NCBI GenBank assembly: GCA_965230625.1
Contig: CBDDLL010000002.1
Location: 1,116,001-1,180,000 of the forward strand
DNA length: 64,000 nucleotides
Reading direction: 5' to 3'
Source: Saccharicrinis sp965230625
GTDB lineage: Bacteria > Bacteroidota > Bacteroidia > Bacteroidales > Marinilabiliaceae
Numbering within the stretch: the stretch's first letter is position 1; each line of letters begins with the position of its first letter. The notes under the pieces were generated by a model, which saw only the letters and a program-made list of their open reading frames with translations, had not been told where the DNA came from and ran no database searches. Of the stretch, positions 18,346-28,080 are shown one piece after another. The position numbers and the translations under genes are program-made.

Positions 18346-20004
18346 TTACAAGTTGATTGGATGTGTAAAGTAAAAGGTAGATCCTTCATTTAATTTTGAT
18401 TCAACCCAAATTTCTCCATTAAGCATTTCTATGTAAGATTTAGCAATTGATAATCCTAACCCAACACCACCTTCAACTAAGTATTTTTTAGTATCTTTTA
18501 TTCTCTCAAATCTATTAAATATAGATTTTTGATGATCTTCTGATATTCCTATTCCGGTGTCTCTAACCCAAAATTTTATAGCATTATCTAATCTTATATA
18601 TCCAATTTCAACTTTACCTTTGAATGTATATTTAAGGGCATTTAATATTAGATTACTAATAACCGAGTGAATAAATCCCTTATCTGTCTTAATAATTAGT
18701 TTTTCTCCTTCAATACATTTATTACATTCTATTTTTATACCTTTTTGTTTTGCTTCAAGCGCAAAAAAGTGAATAAAATAATCTAGCAGTTCATTAATAT
18801 CAACTTCTTCGATAAAAGGAGTTATTTGACCTGTTTCAATTTTAGATACTTCAATAATTTTATTAACTGTTGTTAACAACCTTCTTCCACTCTCATATAT
18901 AATATTAACATACTCTTTTTGATCTGTAACATTAACTTCTGCATCTTTCAATAACTCTGTAAATCCAAGAATACCATTCATCGGAGTTCTTATTTCGTGA
19001 CTCATATTAGCTAAAAAAGCTGACTTTAAACGATCACTTTCTTCTGCTCTTTCCTTAGCTGCTAACAATTCTTTAGTTTTTAGCTTTATCTGCTTGCGTA
19101 AAATAATCAACCAAAGCCAAGATAAACCCAAAACCAATATCCCAATAAAAATAATCACAGACCAAACCAATATAGTCCTCCTCGTTAAAATCTTATTATT
19201 AGGACGTACGTGCTTGTTAAATATCTCTTTTTTTCTGTAAACGGGGATATTCTCAACTACTTTATCCATAATAGCAAAAAGCTCCTCATTGTCTACTGAT
19301 ACTCCAACAGTTAGTCGACTTATGAAATTTAAATCATCGACAATTTTCAGGTTAGTAAAACCCTGTTCCTCAATAGTATAAACTGCATTCATTTGATTAA
19401 GAATCATTGCATCAAATTCCTTTAATACAACTTTCCTAATACCATCTTTAATAAAATCAAATTCTACTAGTTTTATTTCCGGGTATTTATTTTCCATATA
19501 TTCTACAACAGCATAGCTTTTAGGCGCCGCTATCTTTTTTTCCTCAAGATCTTCTAATCGGTTAATTCCTGATTTGCTATATGTTAAGATTATATATGGT
19601 AGCCTAGTTAACGTACTCGTAAATTTCAGATATTTTTCTCTTCTAGGAGTTTGTGCAATTCCTACAACAATAAAATCATTATGTGTTTGAGTATATTTTA
19701 TTATACTATCCCATGTTTGAAAGTACTTGTGCTTAAATTTTATATTGAGTTGTTTCTCAATTTCTAACTGCATATCGGGTAAAATACCTACATACTTACC
19801 TTCTTCATTAAAATAACCATATGGTGCATCATCATACCCCCATAATATATAAATATCATTACTTCTATTTTTAATCCAATTTCGCTCTTCTTTTGTTAAA
19901 TACATTTTTGATCTATTACATGAAACGGTAACTAACATGCATAAAACAAAAATAAATTTAATAAAAGTAGATCTTAATGAATATAATTTATAGGCCAATG
20001 ACAT
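18346..20004 (-). CDS. BvgS-like sensor histidine kinase with periplasmic SBP domain
   Basis: 552 residues. The N-terminal hydrophobic segment ends in VTVSC, a possible lipobox, followed by a bacterial extracellular solute-binding (SBP_bac_3) domain (about 45-265; WGYDDAPYGYFNEEGKYVGI, IVVGIAQTPRREKYLKFT, ALKEFDAMILN-like region). A membrane helix (about 277-300) leads to a coiled coil and a HisKA domain with FLANMSHEIRTPMNGILGF. The HATPase domain has NLILNALKYT, RDTGIGIS and GVGLGLSIAKSYIE. It ends there without receiver or Hpt domains, unlike BvgS. It probably binds an amino acid or organic acid and signals to an unlinked regulator. Confidence 0.9.
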   Translation of the reverse strand: MSLAYKLYSLRSTFIKFIFVLCMLVTVSCNRSKMYLTKEERNWIKNRSNDIYILWGYDDAPYGYFNEEGKYVGILPDMQLEIEKQLNIKFKHKYFQTWDSIIKYTQTHNDFIVVGIAQTPRREKYLKFTSTLTRLPYIILTYSKSGINRLEDLEEKKIAAPKSYAVVEYMENKYPEIKLVEFDFIKDGIRKVVLKEFDAMILNQMNAVYTIEEQGFTNLKIVDDLNFISRLTVGVSVDNEELFAIMDKVVENIPVYRKKEIFNKHVRPNNKILTRRTILVWSVIIFIGILVLGLSWLWLIILRKQIKLKTKELLAAKERAEESDRLKSAFLANMSHEIRTPMNGILGFTELLKDAEVNVTDQKEYVNIIYESGRRLLTTVNKIIEVSKIETGQITPFIEEVDINELLDYFIHFFALEAKQKGIKIECNKCIEGEKLIIKTDKGFIHSVISNLILNALKYTFKGKVEIGYIRLDNAIKFWVRDTGIGISEDHQKSIFNRFERIKDTKKYLVEGGVGLGLSIAKSYIEMLNGEIWVESKLNEGSTFYFTHPINL

Positions 20005-20099
20005 GCCTATTAAAGTACGATTTATTAATAAGAATATAAATAAATAGTAGTTTATTTTTATTCTAAATTAACTTACAACATAAGGATTATAAAGCTAAA

Positions 20100-20714
20100 T
20101 CAATCAAGTCCTTTATATTTTTGCTTTAGTTTATTTAATTCTCTGGCCAATGATTGCTCTCTCTCTAAAGCCCATTTTCTATGTGCATCAAATTCTTCTT
20201 GTTTATCGTTTAATGCTTCCTTTGTTTTTATTGTAATAGCATTGCTTCTTTTAAATAAAAATATTATTATTAGCAATGCTGCAATTAATCCTAATATAAC
20301 CAACCATAACATTGTACTATAAACATTTTTAGTTAAAAGAATACCCAAAAAACTAAAACTATCTCTTTCTTCAATTGCTCTTTCTAACTTTTCATTAGTT
20401 TCTTTTAAGTTAGATTTAAGCATATTAAACTCTTTTTGTTGTTCTTGACCATTACTTTCAAGCGTTATAATATTCTCCTTAAGACTTTTTAATGAATCTA
20501 GTACATTACTTTTAATTTTATATAACCAAGTTCGCTTAACCACTTGGTAAGCTTCGTATTTTTCAGATTTACTAATAACATAATTAAGCTGACTTTCGAG
20601 AGACCCTCCATCTAAACCTGTTTTAGCCTCTGTGTTAGAATTTTGTTGTCCTGAAGCAATATTAACTTGCAAGAGTAACAATACAAAGAATGTTACGGTA
20701 AATACTCTTTTCAT
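20100..20714 (-). CDS. Exported coiled-coil membrane protein, conserved in Bacteroidota
   Basis: 204 residues: signal peptide (1-22, ending ASGQQ), a polar segment GGSLESQLNYVISKSEKYEAYQVVKR, a coiled coil (about 70-120), one membrane helix (about 133-155) and a basic, Lys/Glu-rich cytoplasmic tail. The pattern of YQVVKRTWLYKIKSNVLDSLKS recurs in Bacteroidota proteins that databases have sometimes labelled tRNA (guanine-N1)-methyltransferase. Nothing in this sequence resembles TrmD, so I regard that label as wrong. Function unknown; topology predicts a large periplasmic part and a short inner tail. Confidence 0.7.
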   Translation of the reverse strand: MKRVFTVTFFVLLLLQVNIASGQQNSNTEAKTGLDGGSLESQLNYVISKSEKYEAYQVVKRTWLYKIKSNVLDSLKSLKENIITLESNGQEQQKEFNMLKSNLKETNEKLERAIEERDSFSFLGILLTKNVYSTMLWLVILGLIAALLIIIFLFKRSNAITIKTKEALNDKQEEFDAHRKWALEREQSLARELNKLKQKYKGLD

Positions 20715-20847
20715 TTACTTTATTTTTTGGTTGTGTTGTTATTGATATAGTAAATATAACGCAAAAAAAAGGAAAAATTTTATTTTAAATGACTTAAAAG
20801 CATTGTATAACCCAATAACTACTTAATATCTTTGGGGGATTCATTAC

Positions 20848-20976
20848 TTACTTCACACTTGCAGAAGTCTTTGTAAAACCTTCATTATTTCTAACTTCTT
20901 CGTTAAAAATTGCCTTTAAATGCCTATTTACTGCCGTAGACTGTGTCTTCTCATTTATTTTTACTTTGAAATTCAT
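20848..20976 (-). CDS. Possible small protein, 42 residues
   Basis: An ATG at 20976 opens a short frame to TAA at 20848-20850, beginning MNFKVKINEKTQSTAV and ending TKTSASVK. Composition is balanced (Lys, Asn, Thr, Glu) and protein-like rather than the Leu/Ile/Tyr bias of random AT-rich DNA. It is basic and soluble. No homologue is recognised and no clear ribosome site is seen, so this is a suggestion only. Confidence 0.3.
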   Translation of the reverse strand: MNFKVKINEKTQSTAVNRHLKAIFNEEVRNNEGFTKTSASVK

Positions 20977-21321
20977 TGTTATCTTAGGTTATTAAAAGCC
21001 TTCTTGTACCTAATCATAGCCATAAGAAATAGTATAAAAAAACTCTCATCAAAGATTAAATAATCCCGGAAATTCCATTAGATCATCAATTACAGACCTA
21101 AATATCTTTAAAATCAAAAAAAATCATTTATACTCATCTGCACAACTTAGACTATAAGTCCTCGTTCAAATACTTGATTTATTAATACTTACAATTGCTT
21201 AGTTTGGCAAAACAAAGTAAACTTTGCTTCTACCTTAACTTATTGAAATAATTAATATTTGAACTTCATTACGAATCTCAAATGACATATCTTGGATTAT
21301 TAATTCATTCATTTCTGAATT

Positions 21322-21363
21322 AAACTAAAAAAGACCGCTCTTTAGAGAAGTCTTTTTTAGTTT
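21322..21363 (-). terminator. Terminator hairpin downstream of mdh
   Basis: AAACTAAAAAAGAC (21322-21335) and GTCTTTTTTAGTTT (21350-21363) are perfect 14-base complements around a 14-base loop. The A/T runs make it functional in both directions. It ends 15 bases past the mdh stop codon. Confidence 0.8.
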
Positions 21364-21378
21364 ATATTTGAATAATTA

Positions 21379-22299
21379 TCAATTTAGCACTTCCATTACT
21401 TCAAGAACATGTTGACGACTGGTTTGCAACAATTCCATTTCATCCTCATTTAATTTCAGCTCTATTACTTTTTCAATACCATTTTTACCTAATATAACTG
21501 GTACTCCTAAATAACAATCATCAATACCATATTCCCCCTCTAATTTAACACAAACCGGGAATACCCTCTTTTGATCTTTAACAATAGCTTCAACCATTTG
21601 AGCAGCTGCTGATCCCGGAGCATACCATGCCGAAGTCCCCATTAGTTTAACCAGCTCTCCTCCTCCAAATTTAGTACGCTCAATAATAGCATTTAGTCTT
21701 TCTTCGTTAATTAAATCAGTTACAGGAATACCTCCAACAGTTGTATATCTGGGAAGTGGAACCATAGTATCTCCATGTCCTCCCATTAAAACGGCCTGAA
21801 TATCTTTAGGAGAAACATTTAATTCTTCAGCTAAAAATGCTCTATATCTGGCAGTATCTAAAATACCAGCCATTCCCATAACCCTAGCACGTGGAAATTG
21901 AGATGTTAAATGAGCTTGATAAGTCATTACATCCAACGGATTAGATACGATTATAATGATAGCTTCCGGAGAATATTTAACAACATTTTCTGTAACCGAT
22001 TTTACAATATTTGCATTGGTAGAAATTAAATCATCACGCGACATACCAGGCTTACGTGGTAGACCAGATGTAATCACAACAACATCAGAACCCGCTGTTT
22101 TCTCATAATCATTTGTAGAGCCAATTGTACGCGTATCATATAAATTAATAGGTGATTTTTGCCAAATATCCAAGGCTTTACCTTCTGCTACACCATCTTT
22201 TATATCAAGTAAAACTATTTCATTGGCAATTTCACGATATGCCAATACATCTGCACAGGTGGCTCCAACATTTCCTGCTCCAACTACGGTTACTTTCAT
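21379..22299 (-). CDS. mdh: Malate dehydrogenase (LDH-like type)
   Basis: The start is placed at the ATG at 22299, since MKVTVVGAGNVGATC is the canonical N-terminal NAD-binding glycine loop. The frame extends 23 codons further upstream without conserved sequence. The 306-residue enzyme interconverts malate and oxaloacetate with NAD. Visible landmarks are LLDIKDGVAEGKALDI (the acidic residue that prefers NAD), GLPRKPGMSRDDLI (mobile loop with substrate-binding Arg), IVSNPLDVMTY, GILDTARYR, and the catalytic His in MGGHGDTMVP. Length and motifs fit the tetrameric bacterial MDH group. It feeds the reductive or oxidative TCA branch also served by the 2-oxoacid oxidoreductase at 41232-43980. Confidence 0.95.
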   Translation of the reverse strand: MKVTVVGAGNVGATCADVLAYREIANEIVLLDIKDGVAEGKALDIWQKSPINLYDTRTIGSTNDYEKTAGSDVVVITSGLPRKPGMSRDDLISTNANIVKSVTENVVKYSPEAIIIIVSNPLDVMTYQAHLTSQFPRARVMGMAGILDTARYRAFLAEELNVSPKDIQAVLMGGHGDTMVPLPRYTTVGGIPVTDLINEERLNAIIERTKFGGGELVKLMGTSAWYAPGSAAAQMVEAIVKDQKRVFPVCVKLEGEYGIDDCYLGVPVILGKNGIEKVIELKLNEDEMELLQTSRQHVLEVMEVLN

Positions 22300-22365
22300 A
22301 ATTGTATTGCTTTTAGTTGCTATATTTTGTAATGTGATTTTTGTTATAAAGTCTTTTAAAAGTGA

Positions 22366-22373
22366 CAAATATA
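22366..22373 (-). promoter_or_regulatory. Candidate -7 box for mdh
   Basis: Minus strand TATATTTG, 66 bases before the mdh ATG. The -33 TTG is not at the ideal spacing. Confidence 0.35.
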
Positions 22374-22485
22374 AATAGTTGATTTCAATTGAAGATATTT
22401 TTCTTCAATAATTAAGCAATGTTTAATAACATCTTTAAGCAAACAAGAAAACCATAAAAAAGTTGATTTATAGTTTAAAAGAAGT

Positions 22486-23727
22486 TTAGTTTTTATCCTC
22501 TTCAGGTAACGTTAAAAGAATTTTATCTCCTATTTCCAATCCCTCCAAAATTCTTATGTGTGTATCATTTTCTTCTGCTATTTTAACTTCTTTCCTTTTA
22601 AATTTTCCTTCTTGTTTTTTGTATACAAATTTTATAGAATCATTGCCAAATACCGATTGCCTGGGAACAGCTATTGCATCATCATAATTGCCAATTGTAA
22701 CTTTATTGAACGTAGTCATTCCTGGTAATATATTTTTACCTTTATTGTTTATTTTAATAACTACTTTAAATCCATTCATTCCCAAACCACTAATAGGCTG
22801 ACCAATATTTGCTATTTTTATTACCTCCGCTTCAAAAATATCATCTGGAAATGCATCAATAACAATATTAACATATTGACCAATTTTAATTTTTGCAATA
22901 TCAATTTCCTTAACTATTGCCTCAGAAACTAAAGTTTCTAAGTCTGGGATTGTTGCAATAATTGGTCTCCACCTGCCAACTTCGTCATTTACCTTTATTT
23001 TTCGTCCTCCCCATGCTCTTCCATATACTACAATCCCATCCGAAGGAGACGTGACATTTAGTTCATCCTTTAATTGTTCTAACCAATCTTTTAGTTTTTC
23101 TTCTTCTTTTAACCTTTTCTCAATTCTCTTAATCTTGCCCTGTTGTTTTTGCAACTCTTTTTCGTAATTTCTTTTTGCAGTGTTCATGTTTATAAGAACC
23201 TTCTCATAATTGATCTGCGCTCTTCGCTGCGCTGCTTTCGACTCATAAACAGACTGTTCTACTTTAATTTCATTTTCTTCGACGTTACTTTTTATATTGG
23301 CAATTCTATCTCTTTTCTCTGCTAAAACAATAGTACTATCAAGTTTTGCCGTCTCAAGGGAACTATTTAGTTCATCTATTTTTTCATACCTTGATTTTAA
23401 CCTGCTTTCTACCTCTGATTGATCTAGCTGTGCTATAAAATCTCCTTTCTTGATTTTAGTTCCTTCACTAACTAAATCGGTAATTTTTAAATACCAAATA
23501 CGAAGTTCACGTTTATTCATTAACTCTGGAATATTTATGGTTTCATATTCCAATGCTCTTATTTCCCCTTCTGCCGCAACTTCAACAACAAATGACTGTG
23601 ATTTAATTTTAAATACTTTATGCTTATCTGAAATTTCAATGGATAGAAATAAACCTAACAAAGTACCAATTACCAAAAGTGTACTAACTAATTTAACTTT
23701 AAAAGGTATTTTTTTTAAAATACTCAT
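22486..23727 (-). CDS. HlyD/MacA-like periplasmic adaptor of efflux system (second adaptor)
   Basis: The ATG at 23727 (MSILKKIPFKVKLVSTLLVIG) gives a clean membrane anchor. An upstream non-ATG extension overlaps the TolC-like gene and is rejected. The 413-residue product has a barrel-sandwich half (KKGDFIAQLDQSEVESRL), a long coiled-coil hairpin (about 100-220), the second lipoyl half (LNVTSPSDGIVVYG) and beta-barrel and proximal domains (AVPRQSVFGNDSIKFVYKK). It would bridge the inner-membrane permease and outer-membrane channel. It is paralogous to the adaptor at 26605 with the same layout, and is last in the operon. Confidence 0.88.
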   Translation of the reverse strand: MSILKKIPFKVKLVSTLLVIGTLLGLFLSIEISDKHKVFKIKSQSFVVEVAAEGEIRALEYETINIPELMNKRELRIWYLKITDLVSEGTKIKKGDFIAQLDQSEVESRLKSRYEKIDELNSSLETAKLDSTIVLAEKRDRIANIKSNVEENEIKVEQSVYESKAAQRRAQINYEKVLINMNTAKRNYEKELQKQQGKIKRIEKRLKEEEKLKDWLEQLKDELNVTSPSDGIVVYGRAWGGRKIKVNDEVGRWRPIIATIPDLETLVSEAIVKEIDIAKIKIGQYVNIVIDAFPDDIFEAEVIKIANIGQPISGLGMNGFKVVIKINNKGKNILPGMTTFNKVTIGNYDDAIAVPRQSVFGNDSIKFVYKKQEGKFKRKEVKIAEENDTHIRILEGLEIGDKILLTLPEEDKN

Positions 23728-23731
23728 CGTA

Positions 23732-25216
23732 TTATTTTTGTAATAAATAATCCAGGTCCTCAATAAGACTAATCCCATTCTCAAAGTCAAATAAAGTTAG
23801 CTTGCGCATATTATAATAGTTCACCCAAAAGGTCTGTACACTTTGTATATAATTTCTTTTAGCTGCATCTAATGAATTCCGAGCAGCATTTAATTTTATT
23901 ACATCTACTTTATCAATTAAAAAACGCTGCTTTGTTACTTCAAATCCAAGCTGAGCAATTGTATTGGCCTTTGCAGCAATTTTTACTTGTTGCTCTTGCA
24001 TATTAAATTCCATTACTTGTAAGAATATATCTTGCTCAAAATCTATTTTCGATTGTCGAACTCTAGCTTCTGTTATTTCTCGATTAGAACGAGCCATTTG
24101 AACCTGTCCTCTTTTTAATCCCCAATCTACTATTGGAACATTTAGAGTAATACTAAATCCCTGATCATCTCCAAATGGAGTTTGATATACCTCATTAAAA
24201 GCTATAGAACTCTTATTATAACCAATATTAGCATCAATATCAGCACTAATTCCATGCTCACTTTTTGCTTTAGCAATATCTCTATCTGCAGTTATCATTT
24301 GTTGTTCAAAATTCAAAAGCTGAGGATTATTCTCATAGGCTTTTTCCATTACCTCATCCAACTTAATTTTAAAGGTGGGTATTTTAGATGGTAAAACACA
24401 CTCAATTTTCACATTCTCATCCAATCCCAAAAAGGAGTTAATTTTTGATCGTGCTTGTTGAAGATTTATTTTAGCTTGACTTAAACTCATATTATCATTT
24501 AACAAACTGAGTTCCAAATCCAATAGTTCATCTTGGGTTACAGTGCCTATTTCGTAACGCCCTTTGCCAATATTATATAATGTATCTGCATTAGAAAGAT
24601 TAGTTTTGGCAATAGCTAAATTAATTTCAGCCTTAACCACATTAAAAAAAACATTTGTTGTCTTTTCTGATAAATCCTGTAAGCTTTGAAGGTATTCTCG
24701 TTTTGCTTGTTCAAATTTTAAAGGTTCTATTTTAGATTGCCACTTGAATTTATTAAATCCATTTAAAGGTTGAGACATCTTTATAGAAATTGGAATGGAA
24801 GAATAAGAAATCGGATTGCTATTAAATTGATCTATTCTATTAAAAGTACTATTAACAGATATTTGTCCTCCCGTAAGTATTAAATTCTGTGAAATACTTA
24901 AAACCGCATTACTATTCAAGTTTCGATTATGAACTAACGTATCTTTCGTTCCATCATATCTGGATATTATGTTATTTCTATAATTAATTGGTGTGGCTCC
25001 CAATCTTAGTAAAGGAAGCCTTTCTGCCTTATAACTTCTAAATTCCCAATATCTGGCTAAATACATATTTTTTTGCCTAAAACTAAATATAGACTGATTA
25101 TATGCAATTTCAATTGCCTGATTTAATGTAAGCTTTAAATGGACATCTTCCTTTTGCGCACTACCTATCAACGTAGTACCATTAATTATTATTATGATAT
25201 ATATATATCGTAACAT
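23732..25216 (-). CDS. TolC-family outer membrane efflux protein
   Basis: 494 residues with an N-terminal signal (RYIYIIIIINGTTLIGSAQ) and two long repeats of coiled-coil helices typical of outer membrane factors: LNQAIEIAYNQSIFSFRQ opens the first and LDEVMEKAYENNPQLLNFEQQMITADRDIAKAKSE-like sequence the second. DQGFSITLNVPIVDWGLKRGQV is the usual beta-strand/helix junction. A trimer would form the outer-membrane channel and periplasmic tunnel of the efflux system. It lies 4 bases upstream of the second adaptor and 37 bases downstream of the permease. Confidence 0.9.
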   Translation of the reverse strand: MLRYIYIIIIINGTTLIGSAQKEDVHLKLTLNQAIEIAYNQSIFSFRQKNMYLARYWEFRSYKAERLPLLRLGATPINYRNNIISRYDGTKDTLVHNRNLNSNAVLSISQNLILTGGQISVNSTFNRIDQFNSNPISYSSIPISIKMSQPLNGFNKFKWQSKIEPLKFEQAKREYLQSLQDLSEKTTNVFFNVVKAEINLAIAKTNLSNADTLYNIGKGRYEIGTVTQDELLDLELSLLNDNMSLSQAKINLQQARSKINSFLGLDENVKIECVLPSKIPTFKIKLDEVMEKAYENNPQLLNFEQQMITADRDIAKAKSEHGISADIDANIGYNKSSIAFNEVYQTPFGDDQGFSITLNVPIVDWGLKRGQVQMARSNREITEARVRQSKIDFEQDIFLQVMEFNMQEQQVKIAAKANTIAQLGFEVTKQRFLIDKVDVIKLNAARNSLDAAKRNYIQSVQTFWVNYYNMRKLTLFDFENGISLIEDLDYLLQK

Positions 25217-25253
25217 AACGATTGTTCTTTTTTAGTATTAGGTTTGTTAATAT

Positions 25254-26603
25254 CTAATGTCGTAAAGATTCAACTGGATCTTGATTTGCAGCTCGTTTAG
25301 CAGGAATATATCCAAAAATTACTCCTACCCCTACCGAAACTCCAAATGCAATAAGAACAGATAAAAGAGATACAATTGTTTTAATTTCTGCTGTTATTTC
25401 TATTATATAAGCCAAAGTAACTCCTAATATAATTCCTATTAATCCACCTACCACACTTATTAGGGTTGATTCTGATAAAAATTGGACAATTATATCTTTA
25501 CGTGATGCTCCAATTGCCTGACGAGTGCCTATCTCCCTAATACGCTCCCACACCGAAGCCAACATTATATTCATAATTCCAATACCGCCTACTAATAGGG
25601 ATATTCCTGCAATTGCTCCTAACACTATATTAAAAATATCGTTCGTTCGTTGTTGTTGCTTAAGCAATAATTCGGGAACTGTTACTTGAAAATCGTAAAT
25701 ATCAGAATGCCTTCTTAAGAGCATTCTTTTAATAATATCTGCAGTAACACTTAATTCCTCCGTTTCCTTCACTTGAACTACAATTTTATCTAACTGATTC
25801 TGAATTTTGATTTTTACATCATCAGAACTTCCTCTACCCGCTCCCATACTCATCTTCTCAAACGCTTCCGGACTAATTCTAGAACGATCCATATATCTTA
25901 TTAAAAAGGATTTGGTTGGAATAAACACTTTATTATCTGAAGAACTTATTCCCATTTCATCTGATGCTGATGTTGTTAAATCTCTTTTTTGAGCAACTCC
26001 TATTACTTGAAGCCAGTTTTCTCCTACTTTTATATATTTACCTAATGGATTTTCCTGGTTAAAAAACTTACTTTTAACATTATACCCAATTATACACACA
26101 GGTAATCCTTTATTATCCTGCGCTTTACTAAATCCTCTTCCTAAATTAATTGAAATATTAAGCAGCGAAAAATAATCAGAAGAAACTCCCTCCAGAACAA
26201 TCGGATAGCTTTTACCTCCTTTAACAGCATAATAATTCATACTAATAACTGGACTTATTTTTTCTACAGAAGGTATCGTTTTTAAAATAGAATGAGCATC
26301 ATGTAATGTTAATCCTCTTGACTTTCTCTTTCTATTATTACTACTCGTTGCTCCGGGTTTATTATCTACTTCTTCGCCACTAATAGGAGTAATTATAATG
26401 TTATTTACACCAACCAATTTAATCTGCTCCAACACTTCCAATTGAGCTCCCTTACCAATAGCTAACATGCTAATTACTGCCGCAACTCCAAACATTATAC
26501 CCAAACCTGTTAGTAACGACTTTATGGTGTTAGCCTTAATTGCTTCAATTGCAATTAAAACATTATGAATGTATCTTGTATAAATCCGCCTTATATCGCG
26601 CAT
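25254..26603 (-). CDS. MacB-like ABC transporter permease (FtsX/MacB fold), no ATPase domain
   Basis: 449 residues. A first membrane helix (about 22-48; LLTGLGIMFGVAAVISMLAIG) is followed by a large periplasmic MacB-PCD domain (about 50-320), then three clustered helices (about 325-440) and the FtsX motif FGYIPAKRAANQDPVESLRH at the C-terminus. This is the type VII ABC fold used for mechanotransmission in lipoprotein, toxin and antibiotic export. Full MacB has an N-terminal ATPase that is missing here, and no ATPase gene is in the cluster. It must use an ATPase encoded elsewhere. One base separates it from the upstream adaptor gene. Confidence 0.92.
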   Translation of the reverse strand: MRDIRRIYTRYIHNVLIAIEAIKANTIKSLLTGLGIMFGVAAVISMLAIGKGAQLEVLEQIKLVGVNNIIITPISGEEVDNKPGATSSNNRKRKSRGLTLHDAHSILKTIPSVEKISPVISMNYYAVKGGKSYPIVLEGVSSDYFSLLNISINLGRGFSKAQDNKGLPVCIIGYNVKSKFFNQENPLGKYIKVGENWLQVIGVAQKRDLTTSASDEMGISSSDNKVFIPTKSFLIRYMDRSRISPEAFEKMSMGAGRGSSDDVKIKIQNQLDKIVVQVKETEELSVTADIIKRMLLRRHSDIYDFQVTVPELLLKQQQRTNDIFNIVLGAIAGISLLVGGIGIMNIMLASVWERIREIGTRQAIGASRKDIIVQFLSESTLISVVGGLIGIILGVTLAYIIEITAEIKTIVSLLSVLIAFGVSVGVGVIFGYIPAKRAANQDPVESLRH

Positions 26604-26604
26604 T

Positions 26605-27945
26605 TTAATCGCCTTTGAATGTTATAGGTTTTTGGTTATTACTATCAGATGTTTCCTTTTTTATGTTTTCCTTTACTGTCGATTCATATATTTCCCATCC
26701 TATATATTTAAAATCATTATCAAAGTCAGGTTCATGTAACAATACTTTATCCTTTATATTTAATCCTTGTTTAATCACCACATAGTTCTCATTTTCTTCA
26801 CCTAATTGAACTATCTGCCTTACATCAGGCTTATCTTTTTTATATACATATGATAACGAGTCATTTTTAAATACTGCTTCTAACGGAATATACATTACAT
26901 CTTTTAAAATATTCGTTGATATTATATTTGAAGTTGTCATGGCGGGTCTTAAATCAGCATCTGATCCGGAAATTTTTATTACTACAGCAAAAACTTTAGA
27001 ATCTCCTCCTGGAATTACCTGCCCAATATTAGCTACCTCAATAACTTCTCCATCAAATTCTTTCTCAGGAAATGCATCTACTCCTACTTTTACCTTTTGA
27101 CCTTTTTTTATTCTGCTAATATCAACTTCGTTAATAAACGTTTTGGATATCATGCGCGATAAATCTGGTAATTCAGCAATTTTGGGCCTCCATTGACTAA
27201 CAGTACTCCCAACTTTTATTTTATTTCCTGTTCTATCAAATCCGTAAATAAGCATGCCCGGAGCTGGTGCTTTTATATCAATTGCATTAAAGAGCCCTTC
27301 AATTTCATTAATCTGCTTTTTTACCCTCTCTACAGATTTCTCTGCTCTCTCAACCTTATACTTGTCTTGTTGTTTTTTTAGGTGGTAATTTCTTTCCTCT
27401 TGGTCTACTTTACGCTTTGCTTTTTCAACATCCAGTTTAGATTGCCTTTGAACCGCTGGTGATTCATATATTGACTGCTTAAGTATTAATTCTTTCTCCT
27501 CAAAATCAATACGAGCAGTAATCAAATTATCTCTAAGGTTACTTAAATTAATATTGGTATCTATTTTAGCATCCTCATACGCTTCTAACTTTTCGGTTAG
27601 TTGAGTTATAGCTTCTGTTAGTTTTTCTTCAACTGTACTATGATCCAATGAGGCTACATAATCTCCAGAATCTACTACTGTTCCTTCTTCAATTAGCTTC
27701 GTAATTTTTATTTCGTAAATATTAATCCAACGTCCGGAAAGTTCACTTGGAACGTCAATTGATACTGAGTTTTCGGCCTGAAGTTGACCGGTACTATATA
27801 CAAATGATTTAAAATCTCCTTTCTTTACTTCTGTTGTTATAAACGTTTCATTGTATGAACTATCAGCAAAAAAATTATACACAACTCCGATAACAATAAG
27901 TAAAACAATTATACTTATCAAAGTTGAGAGTCTTTTTTTCACCAT
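26605..27945 (-). CDS. HlyD/MacA-like periplasmic adaptor of efflux system (first adaptor)
   Basis: 446 residues with an N-terminal membrane anchor (about 8-27). Lipoyl halves are visible at VVDSGDYVASLDHSTVEEKL and IDIKAPAPGMLIYGFD, separated by a long Lys/Glu-rich coiled-coil hairpin (about 105-215). Beta-barrel and membrane-proximal domains follow (KVKVGVDAFPEKEFDGEVIEVANIGQ; YIPLEAVFKNDSLSYVYKK). It is first in the operon adaptor-permease-TolC-adaptor. Homology with the second adaptor extends over the whole length, so the pair arose by duplication. They may form mixed hexamers or serve different conditions. The C-terminal 25 residues are a polar extension absent from the other copy. Confidence 0.9.
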   Translation of the reverse strand: MVKKRLSTLISIIVLLIVIGVVYNFFADSSYNETFITTEVKKGDFKSFVYSTGQLQAENSVSIDVPSELSGRWINIYEIKITKLIEEGTVVDSGDYVASLDHSTVEEKLTEAITQLTEKLEAYEDAKIDTNINLSNLRDNLITARIDFEEKELILKQSIYESPAVQRQSKLDVEKAKRKVDQEERNYHLKKQQDKYKVERAEKSVERVKKQINEIEGLFNAIDIKAPAPGMLIYGFDRTGNKIKVGSTVSQWRPKIAELPDLSRMISKTFINEVDISRIKKGQKVKVGVDAFPEKEFDGEVIEVANIGQVIPGGDSKVFAVVIKISGSDADLRPAMTTSNIISTNILKDVMYIPLEAVFKNDSLSYVYKKDKPDVRQIVQLGEENENYVVIKQGLNIKDKVLLHEPDFDNDFKYIGWEIYESTVKENIKKETSDSNNQKPITFKGD

Positions 27946-28080
27946 AAATGTAGTTTTAGCTCAATTTAATTAAGAAAATTAGAATGCTTTATTAACAAAA
28001 ATAATGCCTTTATGATTAATAATGCAACAGTAAAGAAACGAAGTTGAAATGATTTTGTTGTTTTGATTATGTTTTAAATG

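Larger units (their letters stand above)
20715..21378. other. Intergenic region (664 bp)
   Basis: Between the coiled-coil gene and mdh. It holds a possible 42-residue frame (20848-20976) and the mdh terminator (21322-21363). The rest (about 21000-21300) shows no frame or structure I can support. Confidence 0.4.

Noticed and set aside
20100..20714. tRNA (guanine-N1)-methyltransferase label for the coiled-coil protein
   Set aside because: No TrmD knot motif; the protein has a signal peptide, coiled coil and membrane helix.
22300..22368. 23-codon N-terminal extension of malate dehydrogenase
   Set aside because: The conserved enzyme begins at MKVTVVGAG. The extension includes the -7-like box and is not conserved in kind.
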